This document shows, in pieces, positions 46,357-54,480 of a stretch of DNA of 64,000 bases. Every line of letters begins with the position of its first letter. Within the stretch, counting starts at the first letter, position 1. Source of the DNA: Tolypothrix campylonemoides VB511288 (GTDB lineage: Bacteria; Cyanobacteriota; Cyanobacteriia; Cyanobacteriales; Nostocaceae). The notes beneath the pieces are model-generated. The model ran no database searches and was not told the origin of the DNA. It was given only the letters and a program-made list of their open reading frames with translations. A program made the translations under genes and the position numbers. Where the stretch lies: NCBI GenBank assembly GCA_000828075.3, contig JXCB02000001.1:489130-553129 (forward strand), in the 5' to 3' direction.

Positions 46357-47179
46357 CTAAAACCTTGCGGTAGTGTGGAAACCCTGGCGCGACGAGGAAA
46401 CACGACAGGGAACTTTTAAGTTCCGTCAAGCTTCTACATATCTAAAGACGTTACGTATAACGTCTCTACTGTATTCCATGCAACACCAAACCCGCTATAA
46501 TTTTGTCTCAGGAATTTCAAAAATTCTGGATTCTCAACTATGCTGTCTTAAAAAACCTGATAATCTCGCGGATATGATCGAGAAATTGTGCATCGGTAGA
46601 AAGTTGGGCGATCGCCCCTCTTGCTTCTCTTGCTAGACGTTCATGTTCCGTCTGCTTTGTAGCGCGATCTGCTTCCAAATTCGCAGAAAAAAGACTGATT
46701 CGAGATTTTTATAAGGGGTAGGTTGAAAACCCCGCGCTTTTAAGCCTATCCATTAGTCACATATTTTTTAACAAATATAGAAATTGATTTTGAGACCCAG
46801 CATTAATACTAGATTGCTGAAACCTTTTCTGGCTCTCTTGGGTTTTTTGTGAAAAAGTTACCTCAGATACAAAAGTGTCATTCTTTGCTTCGCGAAGAAT
46901 CTCGTCAGACGCTTCGTTCAGCATAGAATTTATAAGTTTTGCTTATCACATAAAATACAGGAGAAGCTCTTTTCTTAGTTAATGTTTCAAAAATAAGATG
47001 CCTTTGCCCTGGCTTGATGGTTTGGCTGAAGTGTATAATTTTTTTGTTTTTAGTACTTTAGAGTGACAAGAGCGCAAGAAGAAAATGGTCTGAAGCCCCT
47101 GATTTTAAATACAAAAGACATATCTGCGGTAAGGTATTCTACCTAAATGTTGTGTAAACCCAGAAGAAAAATATACAAA
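46357..47179. other. intergenic with hairpins, gene relics and a solo MITE end
   Basis: About 820 bases without a full gene. Short inverted repeats lie at about 46420-46475 (GGAACTTTTAAGTTCC and AGACGTTACGTATAACGTCT). On the minus strand 46538-46684 reads an open frame ending RLAREARGAIAQLS and FLDHIREIIRFFKTA before a TAG, with no start; I cannot assign it. One MITE end (AGATGCCTTTGCCCTG) lies at 46996-47011. The NHLM HlyD promoter must be in the last 130 bases. Confidence 0.4.
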
Positions 47180-48787
47180 ATGCAGGATAAAGGGAGCAAA
47201 CTCTTTCGTACTGAAGCACTAGAACGCCTGTCCTCGCCAGAGCAACTTGACCGACTGATACAGCTAACCAGTCGCCAAGCCTGGGTACCCTTGGTTTCTA
47301 TGGGCTTTTTGATAGCTGTGGCTGGTGTTTGGAGTGTAGTTGGGCGAATTCCACTCACCGTCACAGGCTCTGGTGTATTGATCCGACCTCGTCATGTGGT
47401 GCAATTTCAAGCACGCAGTGCTGGTCAATTGTTAACCGTGAATATTAAAGCAGGAGATGTCGTTAGGCAAGGTCAAGTACTCGCTACAATCGACCAATCT
47501 AATATTAAACAACAACTACAACAAGAAAAAGCAAAGTTGAACCAACTGCAAGAGCAAAACCAAAACACTGATAGGCTACAAAAGCAGCAAGTAGCGCTGC
47601 AACTAAGAACGCTTGAACAGCAGCAAAAAGACCTTGAAGAAACCCTGCGTCGAGAGTCAGTAGCACCGATACTGCATAATGAAACACTTGAAGCATTAGA
47701 GCAAAAACGACAAAGCTTTGAGCAAAGTTTGTCAAGAGAAGAAGTTGCGCCAGTGTTGTACAAAAAAACTCTCACTGCACTAGCAGAAAAACGCAAAAGT
47801 CTTCAGGAGCGTTCATCACAAATTAGGTCATTGCTGCAAACTTTGCAACAACGAGTTTCAACTCGTCGTAGTCTGTTTGAGGAGAAGATTATTAGCCAGG
47901 ATGCGCTGCTGCAATCTCAGCAGGAATTATTAAACGCTCAGGCGCAAGTGTTAGATATTGAAGCACAGCTTAAAGACCTTGAAGTTCAAGAAACGAGTAG
48001 CGAACGGGAATATTTACAAAACCTCAACAAAGTTGACGATATCAAAAACAATATTCAAGAAATTAAAGTTCAAAGAACTAATGCACAGCGGGATTACCTG
48101 CAAAATCTTAATAAACTTGACGAAATCAAAACCAAAATTAAAGATATCGAAGCCCAAAAAACTAAACTGGTTCAACAAGATTTAGAAAAGTCAATTAGTA
48201 AATTAAATCAAATTCAGGAAGTGAAAAGCAAGATAGCTTCCTTAAGACTGCAACTGACTCAATCAAGCCAAATTACGAGCAAATTTGATGGTCGCATCTT
48301 GGAAGTTGGCGTCCTCCCTGGTCAAGTTATCAGCGTTGGTACCCGTATTGGAACTATTGAAGCTGAATATTCTAATGCCAAACTCCAAAGTCTTGTTTAC
48401 TTTGCTGATAAGGATGGCAAGCAAATAAAACCTGGTATGACTGTACAGGTGACACCCAGCGTTGTCAAGCGCGATCGCTTTGGTGGAATTGTTGGGGTCG
48501 TCACGAACGTTTCTCCCTTTCCTGTGACAACTGGTGATATTACAGCGCAAGTCGGTAACGAAGACTTAGCAAGAAGCCTTGCTAATAGTAGCGCAGCTCG
48601 CGTGCAAGTCCAAGTCCAACTGCAAAAAGACCCAAATACTGTCAGTGGGTACAAATGGTCTTCTTCAAATGGACCAGCACTCAACCTATCATCAGGTACA
48701 ACGACCCAAGTCCGGGTCAAAGTTGGAGAAGTAGCACCTATTTCTTACATTATTCCAATATTTCGCTCTTGGACTGGTATTTATTAA
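47180..48787 (+). CDS. NHLM-type HlyD secretion protein of a RiPP export system
   Basis: A protein of about 535 residues of the NHLM_micro_HlyD family (bacteriocin-system adaptor). The N-terminus carries the family phrase ALERLSSPEQLDRLIQL, then one membrane helix (about 37-57), lipoyl half (AGDVVRQGQVLATID), a long coiled coil (about 110-380) with internal near-repeats (EYLQNLNKVDDIK / DYLQNLNKLDEIK), and the second lipoyl half (FDGRILEVGVLPGQVIS). The coiled coil is longer than usual for the family. It would bridge the two ABC proteins of this locus to the outer envelope. Start is the ATG at 47180; an ATG at 47147 would add 11 residues. Confidence 0.85.
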   Translation: MQDKGSKLFRTEALERLSSPEQLDRLIQLTSRQAWVPLVSMGFLIAVAGVWSVVGRIPLTVTGSGVLIRPRHVVQFQARSAGQLLTVNIKAGDVVRQGQVLATIDQSNIKQQLQQEKAKLNQLQEQNQNTDRLQKQQVALQLRTLEQQQKDLEETLRRESVAPILHNETLEALEQKRQSFEQSLSREEVAPVLYKKTLTALAEKRKSLQERSSQIRSLLQTLQQRVSTRRSLFEEKIISQDALLQSQQELLNAQAQVLDIEAQLKDLEVQETSSEREYLQNLNKVDDIKNNIQEIKVQRTNAQRDYLQNLNKLDEIKTKIKDIEAQKTKLVQQDLEKSISKLNQIQEVKSKIASLRLQLTQSSQITSKFDGRILEVGVLPGQVISVGTRIGTIEAEYSNAKLQSLVYFADKDGKQIKPGMTVQVTPSVVKRDRFGGIVGVVTNVSPFPVTTGDITAQVGNEDLARSLANSSAARVQVQVQLQKDPNTVSGYKWSSSNGPALNLSSGTTTQVRVKVGEVAPISYIIPIFRSWTGIY

Positions 48788-49263
48788 CTTGGTGGTTAAT
48801 GCTATTGCATATATTAAGGCATTTCCAAGAAATAAATTATCCGTCTTGTGGGGTGGGCATATCCCTACCCGCCCTCGATCTGAACGGGCGAGACGCCCAG
48901 TCCACAAGAGATTTTTCGATACTTTTTTATTTGGAAGTCCTTAAGAATTCATACAGTCACTCTAGTAATATCAACTAGTAGCAAGACAAATTGAATCAAC
49001 GCTCTTAAGCTATGAGCAGCTAGCAAGTCTTACAGGGTAATTAAGACTTGCTAGCTGCACGAAAAATTATAGTCGATTAAAGGTATAAATGCTTTCCCTG
49101 TTCTTTAATATTTATCCAACCATTTTTGGGCATTGGAACGCTCGAAGTACTAGAGATCGTACAAAATCTTGTCAAAGCCAATTCAGGTCTAATTAAAATA
49201 AATCAGTTTTAGACAAGTTGCTCGAGCGGTTAACTGATAGCTGTAGCTTAAGAAACTACACTC
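48788..49263. other. intergenic, ABC-gene tail relic and start of precursor unit 1
   Basis: Bases 48835-48905 carry a repeat hairpin family (TTGTGGGGTGGGC and GGGCGAGACGCCC). At 48968-48996 the sequence TCAACTAGTAGCAAGACAAA resembles the last codons of the NHLM ABC gene (TCAACTGGTAGCCAGACAAA). It is followed by the hairpin at 49016-49058 and then by the 3' side of precursor 1. No gene. Confidence 0.45.
49016..49058. other. strong hairpin 3' of precursor 1
   Basis: GCAGCTAGCAAGTCTTA pairs perfectly (17 bp) with TAAGACTTGCTAGCTGC across a nine-base loop. No T run follows on either strand. It lies about 205 bases beyond the precursor 1 stop and is repeated at 50173-50214 beyond precursor 2. Confidence 0.65.
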
Positions 49264-49437
49264 TTATAATGAGAAACCGAGAGTACTTTTGAGAAGACCA
49301 TCGACAATTGGACCGACAAGTGGTACTGATTCTACTATACCACCACCAGACACGGTTATCAATTCTGCATCATCCAGTTCTCCTTCCCATTCCTTTGTTT
49401 CTAGAGTAGCTTCGGTTACGGCTTCATTCTTAATCAT
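49264..49437 (-). CDS. double-glycine RiPP precursor peptide 1, 57 residues
   Basis: A very short gene. It encodes a leader (residues 1-32) ending in LDDAELITVSGG and a 24-25 residue hydrophobic core after the Gly run at 31-33, with Ser37, Ser51, Thr52, Ser56 and no Cys. The leader is the same as that of precursor 2 at nearly every position (MIKNE, KEWEGELDDA, VSGGG). GAGAGA precedes the ATG at 49437. The double-glycine leader is the substrate of C39-peptidase exporters such as the one at 51390-53670. Ser/Thr in the core could be targets of the kinase/HopA1 pair, which is inference. The core, with VESVPLVGPIVDGLLKS, looks like a membrane-active helix. Confidence 0.75.
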   Translation of the reverse strand: MIKNEAVTEATLETKEWEGELDDAELITVSGGGIVESVPLVGPIVDGLLKSTLGFSL

Positions 49438-49803
49438 TTTGTTTCTCTCTTTTTGTTCAGTGATTACACTTATTGTTATAAAACATTACCGTACCTTTGT
49501 ATATATGTCTTTAGACGTATGTGATTATTTTTTAAGTAGTATCAATAATATTACGCATAAATAAAAATTATATTTTTTTACCAATCGTTATTCTCTGGTA
49601 GTTACCTTGTATAAAGGGTTTTGAGATACTCGCGTATTTATATTTGACAGAGGATAAAAATTGATGGGAGAAGTAAGATACCAAAAGTGCTTTAAGTATT
49701 GCCTGATTTTTGGAAAATTTTGATTTCTTTTTTAGTAGTATTTTTTACTTTACATATTTAGATATACGTCTATAGTATGATATATTTATTTATCTAATAC
49801 TTA

Positions 49804-49904
49804 CAGGACTTACGCAAAGTCGAGAATGTCATACTGAGCGAAACGGAGTTAGCATAAGCGCTACACTCAGAATGACAGTTTTTCGTTAAAATGCGTAAGT
49901 CCTG
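49804..49904. repeat. 101 bp MITE with ACTTA target duplication
   Basis: Perfect 13-base inverted ends CAGGACTTACGCA and TGCGTAAGTCCTG, flanked on both sides by ACTTA (49799-49803 and 49905-49909). The paralogous precursor unit 2 has a single ACTTA at the matching place (about 50992-50996), i.e. an empty site. The termini equal those of 34325-34463. Confidence 0.8.
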
Positions 49905-50113
49905 ACTTATATAAAAATCTCCTTGCAAGCATACAAGCAGAAGAATCAAAGTCTTTTATATATATCTGTATGGAGAATTTTAGTACTAGCGCTAGTGTAT
50001 TAACTGAATTGGCGTAAGTCCCCTACCATAACGGTAGCCTGTTTGGTTGCCGATCTTGCGCCGGACAACAAGGCGCTCTCATCTCCGACCATAACCCTTG
50101 ACTTGTTGAAGAT

Positions 50114-50153
50114 CGGGGGCTATTTGCTCAACTAGTAGGAAGACAAATCAAAT
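50114..50153 (+). pseudogene. relic of the 3' end of an NHLM ABC gene
   Basis: GGGGGCTATTTGCTCAACTA and the following AGACAAATCAAATAA closely resemble the last 13 codons and stop of the NHLM ABC gene at 58640-58674. The rest of that gene is absent. A shorter equivalent is at 48968-48996. Confidence 0.5.
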
Positions 50154-50172
50154 AAACCCTAAAAAGCGATGA

Positions 50173-50214
50173 GCAGCTAGCAAGTCTTACAACGTAATTA
50201 AGACTTGCTAGCTA
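50173..50214. other. hairpin 3' of precursor 2
   Basis: Same hairpin as at 49016-49058 (TAGCAAGTCTTA with TAAGACTTGCTA), about 170 bases beyond the precursor 2 stop. Conservation in both units suggests a functional 3' structure. Confidence 0.55.
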
Positions 50215-50380
50215 CACAAAAAATTATGATTGACAAAACGTATAAATGCTTACCCTGTATTTTATACTTACTCGACTAGTTTGGAGTATTGGAACGCTCG
50301 AAGTACTAGAGGTGGTACAAATATTTACTAAAGCAAATCGAGGTTGTGCGTTCAATTAAGGTGTAATTGAATATGGATTA

Positions 50381-50626
50381 TTAGACAAATCCTTTAACGG
50401 CTTCTTTAGCGGCTACGGCGAATTGATCAGCCGCTGCGGTGAGTGCTCCAGCTAGAGTTTGAGAGTCAGAACTTGTATTCTCTACAAATTGCTGTGCACT
50501 ACCTGCTAGATCTTGGGCATTTTGTACAACACCACCACCAGATACAGCTGTTAAATCTGCATCATCCAGTTCTCCTTCCCATTCCTTCGCTTCCAGAGTA
50601 GCTTTTACGCCTTCATTCTTAATCAT
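50381..50626 (-). CDS. double-glycine RiPP precursor peptide 2, 81 residues
   Basis: Leader residues 1-31 end in LDDADLTAVSGG and share MIKNE, KEWEGELDDA and VSGGG with precursor 1. The core (33-81) is a 49-residue Ala/Gln/Ser-rich amphipathic helix-like sequence with Ser43, Thr51, Ser52, Ser53, Ser55, Thr57 and Thr63, and no Cys. The core is unrelated to that of precursor 1, so the family diversified behind a constant leader. The C39 exporter gene starts about 760 bases away on the opposite strand. Confidence 0.8.
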   Translation of the reverse strand: MIKNEGVKATLEAKEWEGELDDADLTAVSGGGVVQNAQDLAGSAQQFVENTSSDSQTLAGALTAAADQFAVAAKEAVKGFV

Positions 50627-51389
50627 TTTGTTTCTTTCTTTTTGTTCAGTGATTACATTGATTGTTATAAAAGATTTACGTATGTTTGTATATCTATCTT
50701 TAGAGATATTGTATTATTTGCTTCCAAAAAAGATTTAAAATATACTTATAAGGCTTTATTATAATCATTTTTATCAATTCTCATTCTCTGGTAACTATTT
50801 TGTAGAAAGGGTTTTGAGATACTCACGTATCTTTGTTTTAGAGAAGCTGAAATCAACAGGGTAAATATAATACCAAAATCTATTTAAGTATTTCCTATTT
50901 TTTGAAAACTTTAATTTTTATTTAGTATTTATTTTTACTTTATGTTATGAAAAATATATAAATGGTAAGGTATATTTATTTATCTAATACTTAAAAATTT
51001 TCTTGTAGAGTGAAGAATCAGGCGTCAGCAGCACCAAAAGCCTTCTTGAGCAGATGCATCTAAAGAACTATGCCAGCTTTGTAAGTCTGGAAAACTACAC
51101 ATTTGAGATTTTTCTCGTCAAAATCTTTACAAGAGATAGCCCGTACCTTAGGTTTGTGCGATCGCTGTTCTGAATCAATTTACCAGCAAATAGTTCAAGC
51201 TATGTCTGTTACGACACCTAGTAGTATTCAATGTTGGGCTTGGAGTTAATTTTGTTTTTTGCCAGCTTTCCAGCCGTAAAATCGACAGGCTTGTGTATTT
51301 TATTGCAAGAAGCAAGAATTCAGAAAGGTTTTTGCATTCTTAATACCAGTACTGTTCGTCGCAATCTTTGATTTCTTAAGGTAGATTTA
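50627..51389. other. divergent region between precursor 2 and the C39 exporter
   Basis: About 760 AT-rich bases. The left part is the upstream region of precursor 2, paralogous to that of precursor 1 (TTCAGTGATTACA, GGGTTTTGAGATACTC). The right part must hold the exporter promoter. No gene was found; paralogy to unit 1 ends near 51040. Confidence 0.45.
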
Positions 51390-52964
51390 ATGTTTTTTAA
51401 GGTTAAGCCACTTGCTTTTATAAGAAATATTCTACAGCCACCACAAACTCGTCGCGTCCGTACCCCGACGCTGCTGCAAATCGAAGCAACTGAATGCGGC
51501 GCTGCTGCCCTCGGAATTATTTTAGGCTATTACTCGCGCATTGTCCCTTTGGCTGAACTGCGGCGCGAGTGTGGCGTCTCGCGAGATGGAAGTAACGCCT
51601 TTAATATAGTTAAAGCAGCGAGGAACTATGGCTTAAACGCCAAAGGTTTGAAAAAGTCCCTAGAAAGCCTCAACACCCTTGCTCCTCCTTACATTGTCTT
51701 TTGGAATTTCAACCACTTTCTAGTGGTGGAAGGTTTTGGAGAAAACCGCGTCTACCTCAACGACCCCGCCACAGGACGCCGGACAGTTTCTCTCCAAGAG
51801 TTTGACCGTGCTTACACTGGCGTCACCTTGGTTATGGAGCCAGGACCAGACTTTCAAAGGGGTGGCAAAAAAAGTAACATTATTTCGGCATTAGCTCTGC
51901 GCTTGCAAAACTCGCGCAGTACTATTCTGTACTGTCTCCTGGCAGGGCTTTTACTGACAGTTCCTCGGTTGGCGGTGCCAGGTTTTACTCAGGTGTTTGT
52001 CGATGAAATTCTCGTTTCTGAGCGCTCTGATTGGATACGACCACTGGTGTTAGGAATGGTTCTCACCGGCGTGGCGAGGAGCTTTTTGGCGTGGTTGCGG
52101 CTTACCTACCTGCGGAAGCTGATGCTTAAGTTGTCGGTGACGATGTCGGGACAGTTTCTCTGGCATATTCTACGTTTACCAGTGGGGTTTTATGCTCAAC
52201 GCTTCGCAGGTGAAATCAGCAGCCGGGTGCAACTTAACGACAAAGTTGCGGATGTCCTTTCAGGTCGGCTTGCCACCACGGTCATCGATGCGGTGATGAT
52301 GGTCTTTTACTTTTTAATTATGCTCCAGTATGACCCTGTACTGACAAGCGTAGCCGTTGGTTTTGCCGCTATCAACTTTTTCGCCCTCCAGTGGTTATCG
52401 CGGACTCGTGTGGATGCCAACATGAAGCTGGCACAAGAATACGGTAAGGTTAATGGAGTGGCGATCGCCGGTATTCAAACGATAGAAACAATCAAAGCGA
52501 ACGGGCTAGAGTCCGACTCATTTGCTAAATTCGCCGGGTACTATGCCAAAGCACTCAACGCCCAGCAGGAATTGGCTTTACAAACTCAAATTTTGACAAT
52601 AATACCCACGCTTTTAACAGCATTAACCACCGCTTCTATCTTAGTTGTCGGCGGTTTTCGGGTGATGAATGGCAGCCTCAGTATAGGGATGCTGGTTGCC
52701 TACCAAAGTTTAACAGCCAGCTTCCTAGAGCCTGTCAACAGTCTAGTTAATTTCGGCAGTTTGTTGCAAGATTTAGAGGCTGACTTAAACCGCTTAGATG
52801 ACGTACTGCAAAACACTGTTGATGCAGAAGCCTTACGGGGAGAGGGAGAGAGGGAGAGAGGGAGAGACGGAGGGAGGGAGAGACGGAGAGACGGAGGGAG
52901 GGAGAGAGGGAGAGAGGGAGAATTATCAATTACCAATATCTTTTCGGTTGCAGGGTTATGTTGA
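51390..52964 (+). CDS. NHLM C39-peptidase ABC exporter, N-terminal part (split gene)
   Basis: A 524-residue frame covering the C39 protease and the membrane domain. The protease triad is intact: C36 (ATECGAAAL), H109 (FNHFLVV) and D125 (LNDPATG), so it can cleave double-glycine leaders. Residues about 165-470 form the six-helix exporter core. The frame runs into an octamer repeat (52837-52921) in the linker and stops at 52964 in [12 protein letters not shown], before the ATPase domain. The ATPase continues in the next frame at about 52920-53670. An intact protein would be about 755 residues of the NHLM_micro_ABC1 type. Confidence 0.85.
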   Translation: MFFKVKPLAFIRNILQPPQTRRVRTPTLLQIEATECGAAALGIILGYYSRIVPLAELRRECGVSRDGSNAFNIVKAARNYGLNAKGLKKSLESLNTLAPPYIVFWNFNHFLVVEGFGENRVYLNDPATGRRTVSLQEFDRAYTGVTLVMEPGPDFQRGGKKSNIISALALRLQNSRSTILYCLLAGLLLTVPRLAVPGFTQVFVDEILVSERSDWIRPLVLGMVLTGVARSFLAWLRLTYLRKLMLKLSVTMSGQFLWHILRLPVGFYAQRFAGEISSRVQLNDKVADVLSGRLATTVIDAVMMVFYFLIMLQYDPVLTSVAVGFAAINFFALQWLSRTRVDANMKLAQEYGKVNGVAIAGIQTIETIKANGLESDSFAKFAGYYAKALNAQQELALQTQILTIIPTLLTALTTASILVVGGFRVMNGSLSIGMLVAYQSLTASFLEPVNSLVNFGSLLQDLEADLNRLDDVLQNTVDAEALRGEGERERGRDGGRERRRDGGRERGREGELSITNIFSVAGLC

Positions 52965-53670
52965 GTTGCGGAATATAACTTTTGGCTATAGCCATGTGAA
53001 CAACCCTTTGATTGAGAACTTTAGCTTAATTTTGAAGCCGGGACAACGAGTGGCGATCGTAGGGGGGAGTGGTTCTGGTAAGTCTACAATTGCTAAGCTT
53101 GTTTGCGGTCTTTACGAACCTTGGTCTGGGGAAATTTACTTTGATGGCGTACCTAGAACCCAGATTCCTCGCTCTGTTTTGGCGAATTCTTTGGCAATGG
53201 TAGAACAGGATATTTTTCTATTTGCTGGAACCATTCGAGAAAATCTTACCCTATGGGATTCGACAGTATCACAAACTGACTTAGTCCGGGCTTGCTCTGA
53301 TGCAGTTATTCACGATTTGATTGAATCTATGCCTGGGGGATATGATGCCAAACTAATTGAAGGGGGAATGAACATCAGTGGCGGACAGCGCCAGCGCTTA
53401 GAAATTGCTCGCGCTTTGGTCAGGAATCCCCAAGTTTTGCTCATGGATGAAGCAACTTCTGCGCTGGATGCTCAAACAGAACTGATAATTGATAGGAATT
53501 TGCGGCGACGCGGTTGCTCTTGTATTGTGGTAGCACACCGACTCAGCACTATTCGCGATTGCGATGAAATTATTGTATTGGAGCAAGGGAAGGTGGTGCA
53601 ACGAGGCACTCATGAGGAGTTGTGGCACTCAGGAGGGAAATACGCTAGCTTGCTGCGTACTGAAGGTTGA
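52798..53670 (+). CDS. NHLM C39-peptidase ABC exporter, ATPase part (split gene)
   Basis: The open frame from 52798 (an internal ATG that overlaps the first part) encodes the whole ATPase domain from about 52950: [12 protein letters not shown], Walker [10 protein letters not shown], signature SGGQRQRLE, Walker [13 protein letters not shown] and the His switch VVAHRLST. It is in the +1 frame relative to the protease/membrane half. It is more likely the second half of one gene than an independent protein. The joined protein is NHLM_micro_ABC1. Confidence 0.8.
   Translation: MTYCKTLLMQKPYGERERGREGETEGGRDGETEGGREGERENYQLPISFRLQGYVELRNITFGYSHVNNPLIENFSLILKPGQRVAIVGGSGSGKSTIAKLVCGLYEPWSGEIYFDGVPRTQIPRSVLANSLAMVEQDIFLFAGTIRENLTLWDSTVSQTDLVRACSDAVIHDLIESMPGGYDAKLIEGGMNISGGQRQRLEIARALVRNPQVLLMDEATSALDAQTELIIDRNLRRRGCSCIVVAHRLSTIRDCDEIIVLEQGKVVQRGTHEELWHSGGKYASLLRTEG
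52837..52921 (+). repeat. octamer tandem repeat inside the exporter gene
   Basis: Ten copies of an 8-base unit, AGAGAGGG with variants AGAGACGG and AGGGAGGG, in an arranged palindromic-like order at 52839-52918. It lies in the linker between membrane and ATPase domains. Eight is not a multiple of three. Downstream reading frame is +1 relative to upstream; adding one unit or removing two would realign them. It resembles the intergenic GAGGGAGT repeat at 10881. Confidence 0.9.
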
Positions 53671-53834
53671 AGCAATACTAGCCCAACAGCTCTTCTGGAT
53701 CGATGCCTCTAGCACGTTTTTACAAATCCTGCACGGACTGCTATATATGAAATGTATTACGATTACCTTACTGTATTGACTTAGAAATTTAAAGAGGGGT
53801 TGCAAAGGAAGGGGTAATCTTGCTCACGCACAAG

Positions 53835-54158
53835 TCATAAGCAAAATTGGGTGCGCCGCTGGTGGTTATCTGCCACAATTGCTTGCAGGCGGGACAGCGA
53901 CTGGTTTTGTCGGGGAGGATAAGCGGGAACGGCAATAACTCCAGCGTACAAACACCCGAAAAAGGCGGCGATGAACTCTAAAGAAGGCTGGTAAATCAGC
54001 AGCGCCCGCTTTCCCCTTGCATCCATACTTTGCAAATAGGATGCGATCGCTCCAGAGAGCAAATCCAATTCTCGATAAGTTAAACTAAATAAGTATTGAA
54101 ACAGAACGCGATCGCTGTAGCCGTAGAAGGTTAGCTTGAACAAAAAGAAGCCCCACAT
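53835..54158 (-). pseudogene. fatty acyl-AMP ligase fragment (AMP-binding domain N-terminus)
   Basis: The frame reads SLTYRELDLLSGAIASYLQS then GKRALLIYQPSLEFIAAFFG and VIAVPAYPPRQNQ. These blocks open the adenylation domain of FAAL proteins that load fatty acids onto PKS/NRPS systems. About 95 of some 600 residues remain, with no start or end. It is cut at 54158 where a TnpB relic begins. Confidence 0.7.
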
Positions 54159-54159
54159 C

Positions 54160-54307
54160 CGACCTGAAAGGTGGTCACAAGGTCAAAAAGCCGCTATCTC
54201 AAAGAATGCACAATTGCCCTGTATGTCATGCGAGTTTGTGTAGAGACTTAAACGCGGCTATTAACATCAAGAACCGTGGGGCACACGGTCTTAAAGCTGC
54301 TATATAA
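54160..54307 (+). pseudogene. TnpB C-terminal relic, opposite strand
   Basis: Plus strand reads KKPLSQRMHNCPVCHASLCR then DLNAAINIKNRGAHGL before TAA at 54305-54307. This is the zinc-ribbon CxxC plus the last RuvC Asp block of a TnpB. It faces the intact tnpB end to end and belongs to a different element. Confidence 0.6.
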
Positions 54308-54309
54308 AA

Positions 54310-54480
54310 CCTAGACAATCCTAGACTTTATTTCCTACTTCATGGGGAGCATGGGAGCGGTTATCCCTCAGTAGGCTTTCACGCCAAAGCCCTGCGCGAT
54401 ACGCCAGGTGCTTCAACGCGGGGAACCCGCGCAACGCACTGGCTCAAATTGATCGCCGCATTTAAGTCTCTGTCGATGGA
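54310..54480 (-). ncRNA. candidate omega (reRNA) region at the tnpB 3' end
   Basis: In TnpB systems the guide RNA scaffold overlaps the 3' end of tnpB and runs into the element end. Here the minus strand after the last RuvC motif is GC-rich and self-complementary (for example GCGCGGGTTCCCCGCG near 54415-54435) and passes CTCCCATGCTCCCCATGAAG before the flank. This is by position and analogy only; I cannot fix the scaffold/guide boundary. Confidence 0.3.

Larger units (their letters stand above)
48971..49803. repeat. precursor unit 1 (paralogous ~0.83 kb segment)
   Basis: This segment is paralogous to 50130-51040. Both contain, in order, an ABC-tail relic, a 17-bp-arm hairpin, a minus-strand precursor gene with the same leader, and an upstream region sharing TTTGTTCAGTGATTACA and GGGTTTTGAGATACTC. 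They differ mainly in the core-peptide part. A MITE with target duplication separates the end of unit 1 from further homologous sequence. Confidence 0.65.
49438..50380. other. intergenic between precursors 1 and 2
   Basis: No gene is seen apart from repeats. It comprises the upstream region of precursor 1 (with a TATGTCTTTAGACGTAT palindrome near 49505), the MITE at 49804-49904, an unassigned GC-richer piece at about 50020-50110, an ABC-gene tail relic at 50114-50153, and the hairpin at 50173-50214. Confidence 0.45.

Noticed and set aside
49289-49564. Plus-strand open frame of 91 codons over precursor 1
   Set aside because: It is antisense to the 57-residue precursor gene, whose leader is conserved in a paralogue; the plus frame has no family resemblance.
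52700-52936. Minus-strand Ser/Pro/Leu-rich frames across the octamer repeat
   Set aside because: Low-complexity products of the repeat ([10 protein letters not shown] type) with no start signal; shadows of the exporter gene.
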